The notes beneath the pieces are model-generated. The model was not told the origin of the DNA, ran no database searches, and saw only the letters and a list, made by a program, of their open reading frames with translations. A DNA stretch of 28,386 bases from Actinomycetes bacterium (lineage in GTDB: Bacteria; Actinomycetota; Actinomycetes; Actinomycetales; Cellulomonadaceae): the NCBI GenBank assembly GCA_023432565.1, contig JAEYUL010000156.1:1-28386 (forward strand). The letters are read 5' to 3'. Each line of letters begins with the position of its first letter. Position 1 is the stretch's first letter. The position numbers and the translations under genes were made by a program. Shown here piece after piece: positions 8,463-15,785 of this stretch.

Positions 8463-9428
8463 GTGAGCGGGTCGCGGCGCGGGTCAGGAGGGCTCCTCGC
8501 CGTCCACGCCCACCCCGACGACGAGACGCTCGCGACCGGTGCGCTGCTCGCGACGTGGGCCGCCGCGGGACGTCCGGTCACGCTCGTGACCTGCACGCGC
8601 GGCGAACGCGGTGAGGTGATCGGCGATCACCTGGCGCGGCTCGAGGGCGACGGGCCGGCGCTCGCGGCGCACCGCGAGACCGAGCTCGCCGCGGCGGCGG
8701 CGGCGCTCGGCGTCACCGACCACCTCTTCCTCGACCGTCTGCCCGGCTGGCACGGCGGACGTCTCGAGGACTCCGGCATGACCTGGGCGGACGAGGGTCG
8801 GCGCGCGGTCGCGGCGCCCGACGCCGTCGCCGCGGGCACGGCGTTCTCGACGCGCCCGCTCGACGACGTGGCCGCCGCGCTCGCCGCGCTCATCGCGGCG
8901 CGCCGCCCGGACGTCGTCGTCACGTACGAGCCGGGTGGTGGGTACGGCCACCCGGACCACGTACGTGCCCACGACGTCACGCACCGCGCCGTCGAGCTCG
9001 CGGCGCAGGGAGACGAGCCGTACGACGTGCCCGTCGTGCTGTGGGCGGCGCAGGGCCGCGACCGTGCGCGCGCCGCACGCGACGCCCTGAGGACGCCGGG
9101 CGTGGACCTCGGTCCGCTGAGGGCACCCGCCGCCGACGACGTGTTCGCCTCCGTCGTCGTGCCCGAGCACGAGGTCGCGCTCGAGGTCGACGTCGCTGCC
9201 GTGCGGGACGCGGTGCTGGCCGCGCTGCGTGCGCACGCGACGCAGGTGCAGCACGCCCAGCCGGTCGACGGCTGCGCGGCGCTCGTCGGTCGCTACGCGC
9301 TCAGCCTCGGGGTGGCCGAGCCGATGCTGCCCGTCGAGCAGTACCGCATGGCCTCCCGGTCGGGGACCGGTCGCGGCGCGGCGCCGCTGGACCTGCGGTG
9401 GCCGCCCGGTGTCCGGCCGGTAGCCTGA
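8463..9428 (+). CDS. mshB: Mycothiol biosynthesis GlcNAc-Ins deacetylase MshB (PIG-L family)
   Basis: A 321-residue zinc-dependent deacetylase that removes acetyl from GlcNAc-inositol in mycothiol synthesis, the main thiol buffer of actinobacteria. The motif HAHPDDE gives the metal and base residues (His17, Asp19, Asp20). GYGHPDH supplies the later ligands (His163, His166), in the arrangement known from M. tuberculosis MshB. The GTG start lies 1 nt past the typA stop, so the pair is probably cotranscribed. Mca, the paralogue that cleaves mycothiol conjugates, is a less likely reading; the neighbouring DUF6113-type gene favours MshB as in Rv1170-Rv1171. Confidence 0.88.
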   Translation: MSGSRRGSGGLLAVHAHPDDETLATGALLATWAAAGRPVTLVTCTRGERGEVIGDHLARLEGDGPALAAHRETELAAAAAALGVTDHLFLDRLPGWHGGRLEDSGMTWADEGRRAVAAPDAVAAGTAFSTRPLDDVAAALAALIAARRPDVVVTYEPGGGYGHPDHVRAHDVTHRAVELAAQGDEPYDVPVVLWAAQGRDRARAARDALRTPGVDLGPLRAPAADDVFASVVVPEHEVALEVDVAAVRDAVLAALRAHATQVQHAQPVDGCAALVGRYALSLGVAEPMLPVEQYRMASRSGTGRGAAPLDLRWPPGVRPVA

Positions 9429-9432
9429 CGCC
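9421..9432 (+). promoter_or_regulatory. Candidate leaderless promoter for the DUF6113-type gene
   Basis: TAGCCT at 9421-9426 matches TANNNT and ends exactly 6 nt before the GTG at 9433, the geometry of leaderless transcripts in actinobacteria. Its last three bases are the mshB stop. No -35 box is evident. The gene can also be read from the typA-mshB transcript. Confidence 0.4.
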
Positions 9433-9972
9433 GTGCAGCCGCTGACCCCGCAGGTGACCGTGCGGGCCCTCCTCTCGTTCCTCCTGGGCCTCGTCGTCGG
9501 TGCGCTCGGGACGGTCGTGCACCGCGGGCTGGTCCCGTGGGGTCTGCTCGCCGCGCTCGGCCTCGTGCTCGCGAGCACCGTGATGGTGCGCGCCTGGGGC
9601 GGTTGGCCCTCGTACGTCGGGATCACCGGTGGCGTGCTGCTCGCGGTGCTGGTGCTGAGCCGCACGGGACCGGGCGGGGACGTCCTGGTCCCCGCGGGCG
9701 AGAACGTGAACACCCCCTGGATCGGCGGCGTGTGGATCGGCGGGTCGGTCCTCGTGCTCGTGCTCGCAGCAGCGGCACCGGGCCGGTGGTTCGACGACAC
9801 CCCGCGCCCCGCGCGCGTGCCGCGCCACCCGGCGGGTCCGGTGCCGGCGGCGCAGCCCGCGTCGGCACCGCCGGAGTCGAGCGCGCCGGGGGCAGTGCCC
9901 GGCTCGAGTGACGGGCCCTCGGGCTCGGCGCCCTCGGCCGACCAGCCCGACGCGCCCGACGGCCGGGTATGA
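9433..9972 (+). CDS. DUF6113-type integral membrane protein
   Basis: A 179-residue protein of unknown function. Four hydrophobic segments are seen, roughly at residues 10-30, 36-55, 58-76 and 94-115. A proline/alanine/serine-rich, probably cytosolic or disordered, tail of about 60 residues follows. Its place directly after mshB matches Rv1171 of M. tuberculosis and the DUF6113 proteins of other actinobacteria; that assignment rests on position and topology, not on a motif. The GTG start is 4 nt after the mshB stop, and its own stop overlaps the next gene by ATGA. Confidence 0.75.
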   Translation: MQPLTPQVTVRALLSFLLGLVVGALGTVVHRGLVPWGLLAALGLVLASTVMVRAWGGWPSYVGITGGVLLAVLVLSRTGPGGDVLVPAGENVNTPWIGGVWIGGSVLVLVLAAAAPGRWFDDTPRPARVPRHPAGPVPAAQPASAPPESSAPGAVPGSSDGPSGSAPSADQPDAPDGRV

Positions 9973-10457
9973 CCGCGACCGCGGACGAGCTGCGGGCCGC
10001 CGTCGCGGCGCTGCCCGCGGGCGTCGCGGTCGTCACCACGACCTGGCGACGGACCGTCTGGGCCATGACGGTGAGCTCGGCCACCTCCGTGTCGCTCGAG
10101 CCGCCGCTCGTGCTGTTCTGCGTGCACGGTGACGCGCGCCTGCGTGACGCTCTCGACGAGGTCGAGACCTGGACGCTGAGCGTGCTGGCCGCGGGGCAGG
10201 GTCCCGTCGCGGACTGGCTCGCCTCGCCCGGACGGCCCGCCGTGGACCAGCTCGCCCGTGTCCCGCACCACGCCGCGGCCGTCGCGTCCGGACCCCGGCT
10301 CGACGACGCCGCGGCATGGCTCGAGTGCCGCACCCACGCGGTGCACCCGGCGGGTGATCACGACGTCGTCATCGGCGAGGTGCTCGTCGCCGAGCGCGGC
10401 CCGCAGGGCGCCGGCGGCCTGGTGCACCTGGACGGTCGGCTGCGGGACGTACGCTGA
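9969..10457 (+). CDS. Flavin reductase-like FMN-binding domain protein
   Basis: A 162-residue single-domain protein of the flavin reductase / HpaC family. It begins DELRAAVAALPAGVAVVTT, followed by WAMTVSSATSVSLEPPLVLFCV, the part that in this family binds FMN (T.SS..S.SL.PP). The C-terminal half has LECRTHAVHPAGDHDVVIGEVL, matching the family pattern in which H and D contact the flavin. Members supply reduced flavin to monooxygenases or act as split-barrel oxidoreductases; no partner monooxygenase is nearby, so the substrate is unknown. The ATG overlaps the preceding stop, indicating translational coupling. Confidence 0.9.
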   Translation: MTATADELRAAVAALPAGVAVVTTTWRRTVWAMTVSSATSVSLEPPLVLFCVHGDARLRDALDEVETWTLSVLAAGQGPVADWLASPGRPAVDQLARVPHHAAAVASGPRLDDAAAWLECRTHAVHPAGDHDVVIGEVLVAERGPQGAGGLVHLDGRLRDVR

Positions 10458-10501
10458 CCGTTCCACCAGCGCGTGGGAGTGAGTGGTGCACGCCCTGTGG
10501 A

Positions 10502-10520
10502 GCGAGGGTGCGAGCCTCGC
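10502..10520 (+). terminator. Hairpin downstream of the typA-mshB-flavin reductase cluster
   Basis: GCGAGG (10502-10507) pairs with CCTCGC (10515-10520) over a 7-nt loop, 45 nt after the flavin reductase stop and upstream of the VanW gene promoter. No T-tract. It is a weak terminator candidate; the rest of the 10458-10583 gap shows nothing else clear. Confidence 0.3.
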
Positions 10521-10583
10521 GGAGGGCTCTGGAGGACGTGGCCGCGCGGCGTCGTTCCCGCCGGGGACCAGAGGCGTAGCCCG

Positions 10584-10589
10584 TAGAAT
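10584..10589 (+). promoter_or_regulatory. Probable -10 box of the VanW-domain gene
   Basis: TAGAAT matches five of six bases of the TATAAT consensus, is rare in such G+C-rich DNA, and lies 33 nt before the ATG at 10623. I do not see a matching -35 box at 16-19 nt. A Shine-Dalgarno AGAGGA is at 10613-10618. Confidence 0.5.
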
Positions 10590-10622
10590 CGCCGGGCGCA
10601 ACACGACCGAGCAGAGGACGCG

Positions 10623-13600
10623 ATGACCGACCGTACCGACGTCGACAGCCCGAGCCATGACGAGCCGTCGAAGCCTGGCACCGGCGACGAGGTCGTCTGG
10701 CCCGTCTGGGGCGCGGGGACCGGCCGTCCGGCGTTGAGCGACGAGACGCGCCGGATCCCGGTGGTGGCGGACCGGACCGCCTCCGAGGAGCCCTCCGACA
10801 GCCCGGCCGACGTGGCAGACGAGCCGAGTGCTGGTGAGCCTCCCGCCGCTGCGCCGGCGCCTGCCGAGCCCACGCGGGAGTCGACCCCCGAGCAGGACCC
10901 GGCAGACTCCGGCGAGCTGCCGTCCGGCGACGCGCCGTCGGGTGATGCTCCCGCAGGTGAGCCGGAGGCCACCGCCGAGCCCTCCGACGAGGCCACGGCC
11001 GAGCCCGCGACGCACGAGCCGGCTGCCGACGAGGCGGCGACGGACGAGGCGGCTGCCGACGAGCCTGTGACCGACGAGCCGGCAGCCCACGAGCCCGCGA
11101 CGGACGAGCCCGTGACGGACGAGGCACCAGCCGACGAGCCGGGGACCGACGAGCCGGCAGCTGACGAGCCTGTGACCGACGAGGCGCCAGCCGACGAGCC
11201 TGTGACCGACGAGTCGGCAGCTGACGAGCCTGTGACCGACGAGGCGCCAGCGGACGAGCCCGCGACCGACGAGCCCGCGACCGACGAGGCGCCGGCCGAC
11301 GATCGCGCAAGGGACGAGGCGGCGGCCGACGATCCTGCGACGGACCAGGCGGTGGCGGACGAGCCGGCGACCGAGGAGACGGCAGCCGACGAGGCTGCGA
11401 CGGGCGAGGCCGCAGCCGACGAGCCGGCCACGGACGAGGCCGCAGCCGACGAGCCGGCCACGGACGAGGCTGCAGCGCAGGGTCCCGACAGCCCCGAGGG
11501 TGTCGTCGGTCAGGCACGTGCGGACTCGGCGAGCCCCGAGGTGGTCGCCGCCGGCGAGGCCGAGGCCACCGGCGCGACTGACACCGAGCCGTCCGGCGAC
11601 GTGGTCGACCCGCGGGCGGGGAGCCTGCCCGCGACGGACGAGTCCTCGTCGACGACGTCGGCCGACGTCGTCGAGCCCTCCGCGACGGGTGCGGCCGAGG
11701 CCGGGCGTGGCACCGACGAGGCGTCAGCGGCCGGGAAGCCCGCTGACGAGACCGTGGTCGTCCCGCCGGCCGTCGACCAGACCGTCGTGCTCGCGCCGCT
11801 GCCCGACGACGCCGCGCTCGCCGCACGCGAGGCCGCCGGGGCGCAGCAGGTGGGCACGGGCCCCGTGCGTGAGTCGGTCCTGCCCGGGCGCACGATCCCG
11901 CCCCTGGCACCAGGGCCGGAGCAGACCACGGGCCAGCCCGCGCAGCCCAGCCCGCTGCCGCCGGTCCCGGCGGCCCTCGCGGGCACGTCCCGCGTCTCGG
12001 CGGGCGCCGTCCCGCAGGCACCTCGTGACCCGTCGCCGTTCGACGAGTTCGAGCCGGAGGAGCGCACGCGCCGCTGGCCGCGCCGGCTGCTGGTCGGCGC
12101 CGGGCTGCTCGTCGTGCTGGGCGGTGCGTACGTGGGTGCGAGCTACGCGACGGCCGACCGCGTGCCGCGTGGGACCACCGTCGCGGGCGTCGACATCGGC
12201 GGGCTCTCGGCGGACGACGCGGTCGCGCGGCTGGACGAGGAGCTGGCCGCGACGACCGGCACGGCCATCGCGGTCCAGGCGAACGACGTGCAGGCCTCGA
12301 TCGACCCGTCGGCCGCCGGCCTGTCGTTCGACGCGCAGGCCACGGTCGACCAGCTCACGGGCGTGGACCTGACCGACCCGCTGCGTCTGTGGCACCAGAT
12401 CGCCGGGCGTGGTGAGGCCGCCCCGGTGACGCAGGTGGACGAGGCCAAGCTCGACGACGCGCTCGAGGCTCTCGGGTCGTCGCTGTCGCTCGCGCCCGTC
12501 GACGGCGCGGTGCTGTTCGTCGACGGCGGCGCGGTGCTCACCGACGCGGCGGACGGCTGGGCGCTCGACGAGGACGCCGCGGCCGAGGTCGTCGCCGACG
12601 ACTGGCTCGTGGCGGCCCAGCCCCTGGCGCTGCCGACCGAGGTGGTCGAGCCTGCGATCACGCAGGCTGCGGCGCAGGCGGCGCTCGACGACGTCGCGGA
12701 GCCGCTGGTGTCCGCGCCGATCTCGGTGACGGTGGCCGACAAGCTCGCCGTGCTCCAGCCCGCGACGCTCGCCGCAGCCGCCTCGATGCAGCCGCAGGAC
12801 GGCGAGCTCGTGCTGCAGCTGGACGGCGAGGCACTCGCGCAGGAGGTCGTCAAGCAGCTGCCCGAGGGTGTGCTCACGTCGGCGTCGGACGCACGGTTCG
12901 AGTTCAAGGACGACAAGCCGGTCCTGGTCCCGGGGGAGCCGGGCACCACGGTCGCACCGGACGACGTCGCGACGGCGGTCGCCGGGGTCGCGAACGCCCA
13001 GAACCGCACGGCGGTCGTCGAGCTCTCGCAGACCGACCCGGCGGAGACCACGGAGGCGATGGAGAAGCTCGGGGTGAAGGAGATCGTCTCCGAGTTCTCG
13101 ACGCCGCTGACGAGCGAGCCGCGCCGGACCAAGAACATCGCACAGGGCCTGGCGAACATCACCGGCGTGCTGATCCGCCCGGGGGAGACGTTCAGCCTCA
13201 CGGAGGCGCTCGGGCCCATCGACGCCGCGCACGGGTTCGTGCAGGCGGGCGCCATCGTCAACGGTGAGCACTCCGACGCGTGGGGCGGCGGGCTGTCGCA
13301 GGTGTCGACGACCACGTACAACGCGGCGTACCTGGCGGGCATGGAGGACGTCGAGCACACGCCTCACAGCGAGTGGTTCTCGCGGTACCCGGAGGGGCGC
13401 GAGGCGACGATCTTCACCGGCAGCATCGACATGAAGTGGAAGAACACCACGCCGTACGGTGCCTTGATGCAGGGGTGGGTCTCCGGCGGTCGTGCGTACG
13501 TGCGGATCTGGGGCACCAAGTACTGGACGGTCGAGTCGACGACGAGCGGGCGCTCGGGCGTGGTCCAGCCGTCGACGGTGTACTCCGACTCGCGCACGTG

Positions 13601-13763
13601 CACGCCGCAGTCGGCGGGCAACCCGGGCTTCTCGGTGACGGTCACGCGCAAGCTGTACCTCGACGGCGAGCTCAAGGAGACCACGTCGAACTCGTGGCGC
13701 TACAAGCCGCAGAACCGCGTGGTGTGCGGCTCGCCCCCGTCCAAGGACGACGACGAGGACTGA
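10623..13763 (+). CDS. Large membrane-anchored VanW-domain protein with acidic pentapeptide repeats
   Basis: A 1046-residue protein. Residues 1-485 are acidic, low complexity and probably cytosolic, including 32 pentapeptide repeats (residues 127-286). One membrane helix follows (about 489-509, LLVGAGLLVVLGGAYVGASYA after a basic WPRR). The outer part begins with a YoaR-type peptidoglycan-binding domain (GVDIGGLSADDAVARLDEEL, about 515-600), probably a second copy to about 800, and a VanW domain at about 835-975 with RPGETFSLTEALGP and GGGLSQVSTTTYNAAYLAGM. VanW proteins occur in the cell envelope, and one is encoded in vancomycin-resistance clusters; the biochemical role is unknown. Similar domain order without the long acidic tail is common in Gram-positives. 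The tail is the unusual part. Confidence 0.93.
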   Translation: MTDRTDVDSPSHDEPSKPGTGDEVVWPVWGAGTGRPALSDETRRIPVVADRTASEEPSDSPADVADEPSAGEPPAAAPAPAEPTRESTPEQDPADSGELPSGDAPSGDAPAGEPEATAEPSDEATAEPATHEPAADEAATDEAAADEPVTDEPAAHEPATDEPVTDEAPADEPGTDEPAADEPVTDEAPADEPVTDESAADEPVTDEAPADEPATDEPATDEAPADDRARDEAAADDPATDQAVADEPATEETAADEAATGEAAADEPATDEAAADEPATDEAAAQGPDSPEGVVGQARADSASPEVVAAGEAEATGATDTEPSGDVVDPRAGSLPATDESSSTTSADVVEPSATGAAEAGRGTDEASAAGKPADETVVVPPAVDQTVVLAPLPDDAALAAREAAGAQQVGTGPVRESVLPGRTIPPLAPGPEQTTGQPAQPSPLPPVPAALAGTSRVSAGAVPQAPRDPSPFDEFEPEERTRRWPRRLLVGAGLLVVLGGAYVGASYATADRVPRGTTVAGVDIGGLSADDAVARLDEELAATTGTAIAVQANDVQASIDPSAAGLSFDAQATVDQLTGVDLTDPLRLWHQIAGRGEAAPVTQVDEAKLDDALEALGSSLSLAPVDGAVLFVDGGAVLTDAADGWALDEDAAAEVVADDWLVAAQPLALPTEVVEPAITQAAAQAALDDVAEPLVSAPISVTVADKLAVLQPATLAAAASMQPQDGELVLQLDGEALAQEVVKQLPEGVLTSASDARFEFKDDKPVLVPGEPGTTVAPDDVATAVAGVANAQNRTAVVELSQTDPAETTEAMEKLGVKEIVSEFSTPLTSEPRRTKNIAQGLANITGVLIRPGETFSLTEALGPIDAAHGFVQAGAIVNGEHSDAWGGGLSQVSTTTYNAAYLAGMEDVEHTPHSEWFSRYPEGREATIFTGSIDMKWKNTTPYGALMQGWVSGGRAYVRIWGTKYWTVESTTSGRSGVVQPSTVYSDSRTCTPQSAGNPGFSVTVTRKLYLDGELKETTSNSWRYKPQNRVVCGSPPSKDDDED
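11001..11480 (+). repeat. 32 tandem acidic pentapeptide repeats (15-bp period)
   Basis: Within the VanW gene, 32 successive five-residue units of the type E-[PA]-x-[AT]-D, for example EPATD, EPVTD, EAPAD and EAAAD, run without interruption over 480 nt. Several are diverged (DRARD, QAVAD, ETAAD). Each unit keeps the 15-nt phase, so length changes by whole units would stay in frame. The encoded stretch is highly negatively charged and probably disordered. Confidence 0.92.
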
Positions 13764-13791
13764 CGGCGTGCGCTGAGGCGGAGCGGGCCGG

Positions 13792-14088
13792 TCAGTGCCG
13801 CCGCGCGCGGCGCTCGGGCGGCGGCGGGATCTGCTTCCACAGCACGATGTCGCCGCCGGCGATCCGCACCGGCCCGCGTGACGTGTCGAGCGTGACGCCC
13901 GCGTCGTCGACGTCGAGCACGACGCCGAGGACGTCGGTCAGGTGCGGCCCGTCGGGCAGGGGGTCCAGGAGTCGCCGTCGCACGACGAGCCGCGTGCCGG
14001 GCGTGGCCTCGCGCCAGGGTCGAGGCGTGGCCGAGGTCACGGTGCGGTCCGGTCGTCGATGGATGGACACGAGGTCGTGTGCGCCCAC
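13792..14088 (-). CDS. Stand-alone SH3-like domain protein (N-terminal module of GNAT-type proteins)
   Basis: Up to 98 residues from GTG 14088; GTG 14070 is an alternative, and no good Shine-Dalgarno sequence is seen. The core, about residues 32-85, reads TRLVVRRRLLDPLPDG, TDVLGVVLDVDDAGVTLDT and VRIAGGDIVLWKQIPP. From memory this is the SH3-like module at the N-terminus of actinobacterial GNAT acetyltransferases such as Rv0428c and of a gene next to fdxA in Streptomyces. Here a stop follows PPPPERRARRH, so the acetyltransferase domain is absent. It converges on the VanW gene and diverges from fdxA. Function unknown; it could be a decayed remnant or a binding domain in its own right. Confidence 0.7.
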   Translation of the reverse strand: MGAHDLVSIHRRPDRTVTSATPRPWREATPGTRLVVRRRLLDPLPDGPHLTDVLGVVLDVDDAGVTLDTSRGPVRIAGGDIVLWKQIPPPPERRARRH

Positions 14089-14095
14089 ATGTGGG
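14084..14095. promoter_or_regulatory. 12-bp perfect palindrome in the fdxA upstream region
   Basis: CCCACATGTGGG is a perfect palindrome directly before AATACT (14097-14102), the best -10 candidate for fdxA, and it also covers the start of the minus-strand SH3-like gene. This is where a repressor would act on both promoters. The regulator is unknown. The palindrome is seen; operator function is inferred. Confidence 0.45.
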
Positions 14096-14131
14096 GAATA
14101 CTAGGGACGACCCGTCAAGTGGAGGACGACC

Positions 14132-14458
14132 GTGACGTATGTGATCGCCGAGCCCTGCGTGGACGTCAAGGACAAGGCGTGCATCGAGGAGTGTCCCGTG
14201 GACTGCATCTACGAGGGCAAGCGGTCGCTGTACATCCACCCGGACGAGTGCGTGGACTGCGGGGCGTGCGAGCCGGTCTGCCCGGTCGAGGCGATCTACT
14301 ACGAGGACGACGTCCCCGAGCAGTGGAGCGAGTACTACAAGGCGAACGTCGAGTTCTTCGACGACCTGGGCTCGCCCGGCGGTGCGGCGAAGATGGGTGA
14401 GATCGACAAGGACCACCCGATCATCGCGACGCTCCCGCTGCGCGTGCACGGTGACTGA
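14132..14458 (+). CDS. fdxA: Seven-iron ferredoxin (3Fe-4S / 4Fe-4S), FdxA
   Basis: A 108-residue cytosolic electron carrier, typical length for the family. Cys9, Cys17 and Cys50 fit the 3Fe-4S cluster, and Cys21, Cys40, Cys43 and Cys46 the 4Fe-4S cluster; Cys25 is the extra conserved cysteine in ECPVDCIYEG. The C-terminal extension YYKANVEFFDDLGSPGGAAKMG is characteristic of actinobacterial FdxA/FdxC. The GTG start has a strong AGTGGAGGA Shine-Dalgarno sequence 6 nt upstream. dapC follows after 6 nt, as in M. tuberculosis Rv1177-Rv1178. Likely partners are cytochrome P450s or other oxidoreductases; none is in the window. Confidence 0.96.
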   Translation: MTYVIAEPCVDVKDKACIEECPVDCIYEGKRSLYIHPDECVDCGACEPVCPVEAIYYEDDVPEQWSEYYKANVEFFDDLGSPGGAAKMGEIDKDHPIIATLPLRVHGD

Positions 14459-14464
14459 GCCCGG

Positions 14465-15613
14465 ATGGGCTTGCTGACCGGCGCGCTGCCGGACTTCCCC
14501 TGGGACACGCTCACCCCCTTCGCGACGCGTGCCCGTGCGCACGAGCGCGGGATCGTCGACCTGTCCGTGGGCACCCCCGTGGACCCGACACCCGCGGTCG
14601 TGCGGGACGCGCTGTGCGCCGCCTCGGACTCGCCGGGCTACCCGCAGACGCACGGGACGCTCGAGCTGCGGGACGCCGTGGTGCGTTGGTTCGCGCGCCG
14701 TCGTTCGGCGCCCGGGCTGGACCCGGCGGGGGTCCTGCCCACGGTCGGCTCGAAGGAGCTCGTCGGGCTGCTGCCCTCGCTGCTCGGGCTCGGCGAGGGG
14801 GACGTGGTGCTGCATCCCGCGGTCGCGTACCCCACGTACGACGTGGGTGCCCGGCTGGCCGGGGCGCGCCCCGAGCCGTGCGCGGACCCGGCCGCGCGCC
14901 TCGCGCAGGGCACGGGGGACGTCCGCCTGGTCTGGCTGAACTCGCCGGCCAACCCGCACGGCGCGGTGCTCGGCGTCGACGAGCTGGCCCGGGTCGTGGC
15001 GGCGGCACGCGAGGCGGCGCGGCGCGACGGCAGGCCGGTCGTCGTCGCGTCCGACGAGTGCTACGCGGAGCTGGCCTGGGAGGAGCCGTGGGCGGGCGAG
15101 GGCGTGCCGAGCGTGCTCGACCCGCGCGTCACGGGCGGCGACACGGCCGACCTCCTGGCGGTGTACTCGCTGTCGAAGCAGTCGAACCTCGCGGGGTACC
15201 GCGCGGCGTTCGTCGTGGGTGACCCGGCGCTCGTCGCGCGTCTGCTCGAGGTGCGCAAGCACATGGGGATGATCGTCCCCGGGCCCGTCCAGGCGGCGCT
15301 GCGGGTGGCGCTGGACGACGACGCGCACGTGGCCGAGCAGCGTGAGCGGTACCGCGCCCGGCGGGCGCTGCTGCGTGCTGCGCTGCAGGACGCGGGCTAC
15401 GTGGTCGACGACTCCGCCGCCGGCCTGTACCTGTGGGTGCGGCCCGAGGGCGGGCAGGACTGCTGGCAGACCGTCGCGGACCTGGCGGAGCTCGGCATCC
15501 TCGTCGCGCCGGGGGCGTTCTACGGGCCTGCGGGTGCCGGGCACGTCCGCGTCGCCCTCACCGCGTCGGACCGCGCGATCGCTGAGGCTGCCGCCCGCTT
15601 GCGTGGAGCATGA
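14465..15613 (+). CDS. dapC: Succinyldiaminopimelate transaminase DapC
   Basis: A 382-residue PLP-dependent class I/II aminotransferase. In the succinylase route it converts N-succinyl-2-amino-6-ketopimelate, with glutamate, to N-succinyl-diaminopimelate. Visible features are DLSVGTPVDPTP at the N-terminus, the cofactor-binding WLNSPANPHG, ASDECYAELAWE, and the Schiff-base lysine in YSLSKQSNLAGYRAAF (Lys238). It ends with LYLWVRPEGG and a C-terminal arginine-containing VRVALTASD. Assignment to DapC, rather than another aminotransferase, rests on close resemblance to actinobacterial DapC, the fdxA neighbour and dapD/dapE nearby. The ATG lies 6 nt after fdxA and is probably cotranscribed with it. 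Confidence 0.92.
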   Translation: MGLLTGALPDFPWDTLTPFATRARAHERGIVDLSVGTPVDPTPAVVRDALCAASDSPGYPQTHGTLELRDAVVRWFARRRSAPGLDPAGVLPTVGSKELVGLLPSLLGLGEGDVVLHPAVAYPTYDVGARLAGARPEPCADPAARLAQGTGDVRLVWLNSPANPHGAVLGVDELARVVAAAREAARRDGRPVVVASDECYAELAWEEPWAGEGVPSVLDPRVTGGDTADLLAVYSLSKQSNLAGYRAAFVVGDPALVARLLEVRKHMGMIVPGPVQAALRVALDDDAHVAEQRERYRARRALLRAALQDAGYVVDDSAAGLYLWVRPEGGQDCWQTVADLAELGILVAPGAFYGPAGAGHVRVALTASDRAIAEAAARLRGA

Positions 15614-15623
15614 CAATGGTGGG

Positions 15624-15639
15624 TGTGACCTGATTCACA
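15624..15639. promoter_or_regulatory. Perfect Crp/GlxR-type binding site upstream of gltA
   Basis: TGTGACCTGATTCACA is an exact match to the cAMP-receptor-protein half sites TGTGA-N6-TCACA. It begins 10 nt after the dapC stop and lies 147 nt before the gltA ATG, centred about 66 nt upstream of the predicted transcription start. In Corynebacterium, GlxR is known to act at gltA through such a site. A perfect 10-base match in the proper position is unlikely to be chance. Confidence 0.85.
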
Positions 15640-15685
15640 GGTTCCCAGGTCGTCCACGGATTCGTCAGCACTGCTCAGGCAAAGG

Positions 15686-15691
15686 TACGGT
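15686..15691 (+). promoter_or_regulatory. Possible gltA -10 box
   Basis: TACGGT fits TANNNT; GTCAGC at 15664-15669 is a weak -35 at 16 nt. The predicted leader would be about 88 nt and carries small palindromes: CGGCTC-TT-GAGCCG (15716-15729) and CCGACGTCGG (15727-15736). Confidence 0.35.
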
Positions 15692-15785
15692 CAACGAGGC
15701 CAACGGGGGCCAGTCCGGCTCTTGAGCCGACGTCGGTGGCGGCCGGCGCACACCGCGCGCGGGGACCGTCGCAGGAAGGAACGCC

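Noticed and set aside
8484..11090. 868-codon minus-strand open frame
   Set aside because: It runs antisense through mshB, the membrane protein, the flavin reductase and part of the VanW gene, with Arg/His-rich composition and no recognisable domain. It is a G+C-rich shadow.
10358..11461. Long minus-strand open frame rich in Ser, Ala and Gly, with SAASSVAGSS-type repeats
   Set aside because: It is the antisense image of the VanW gene's acidic repeats; the plus-strand protein continues into clear PG-binding and VanW domains and has a promoter and Shine-Dalgarno sequence.
11001..11480. Possible CRISPR-like repeat array
   Set aside because: The 15-bp repeat has no spacers and is a perfect in-frame coding repeat of pentapeptides.
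14088..14090. ATG on the minus strand as start of the SH3-like gene
   Set aside because: This ATG is in another frame and leads to no homologous protein; GTG 14088 or GTG 14070 is in frame.
14098..14118. Minus-strand TTGACG and TAGTAT as a promoter pair for the SH3-like gene
   Set aside because: The two boxes are only 9 nt apart, too close for sigma-70-type promoters.
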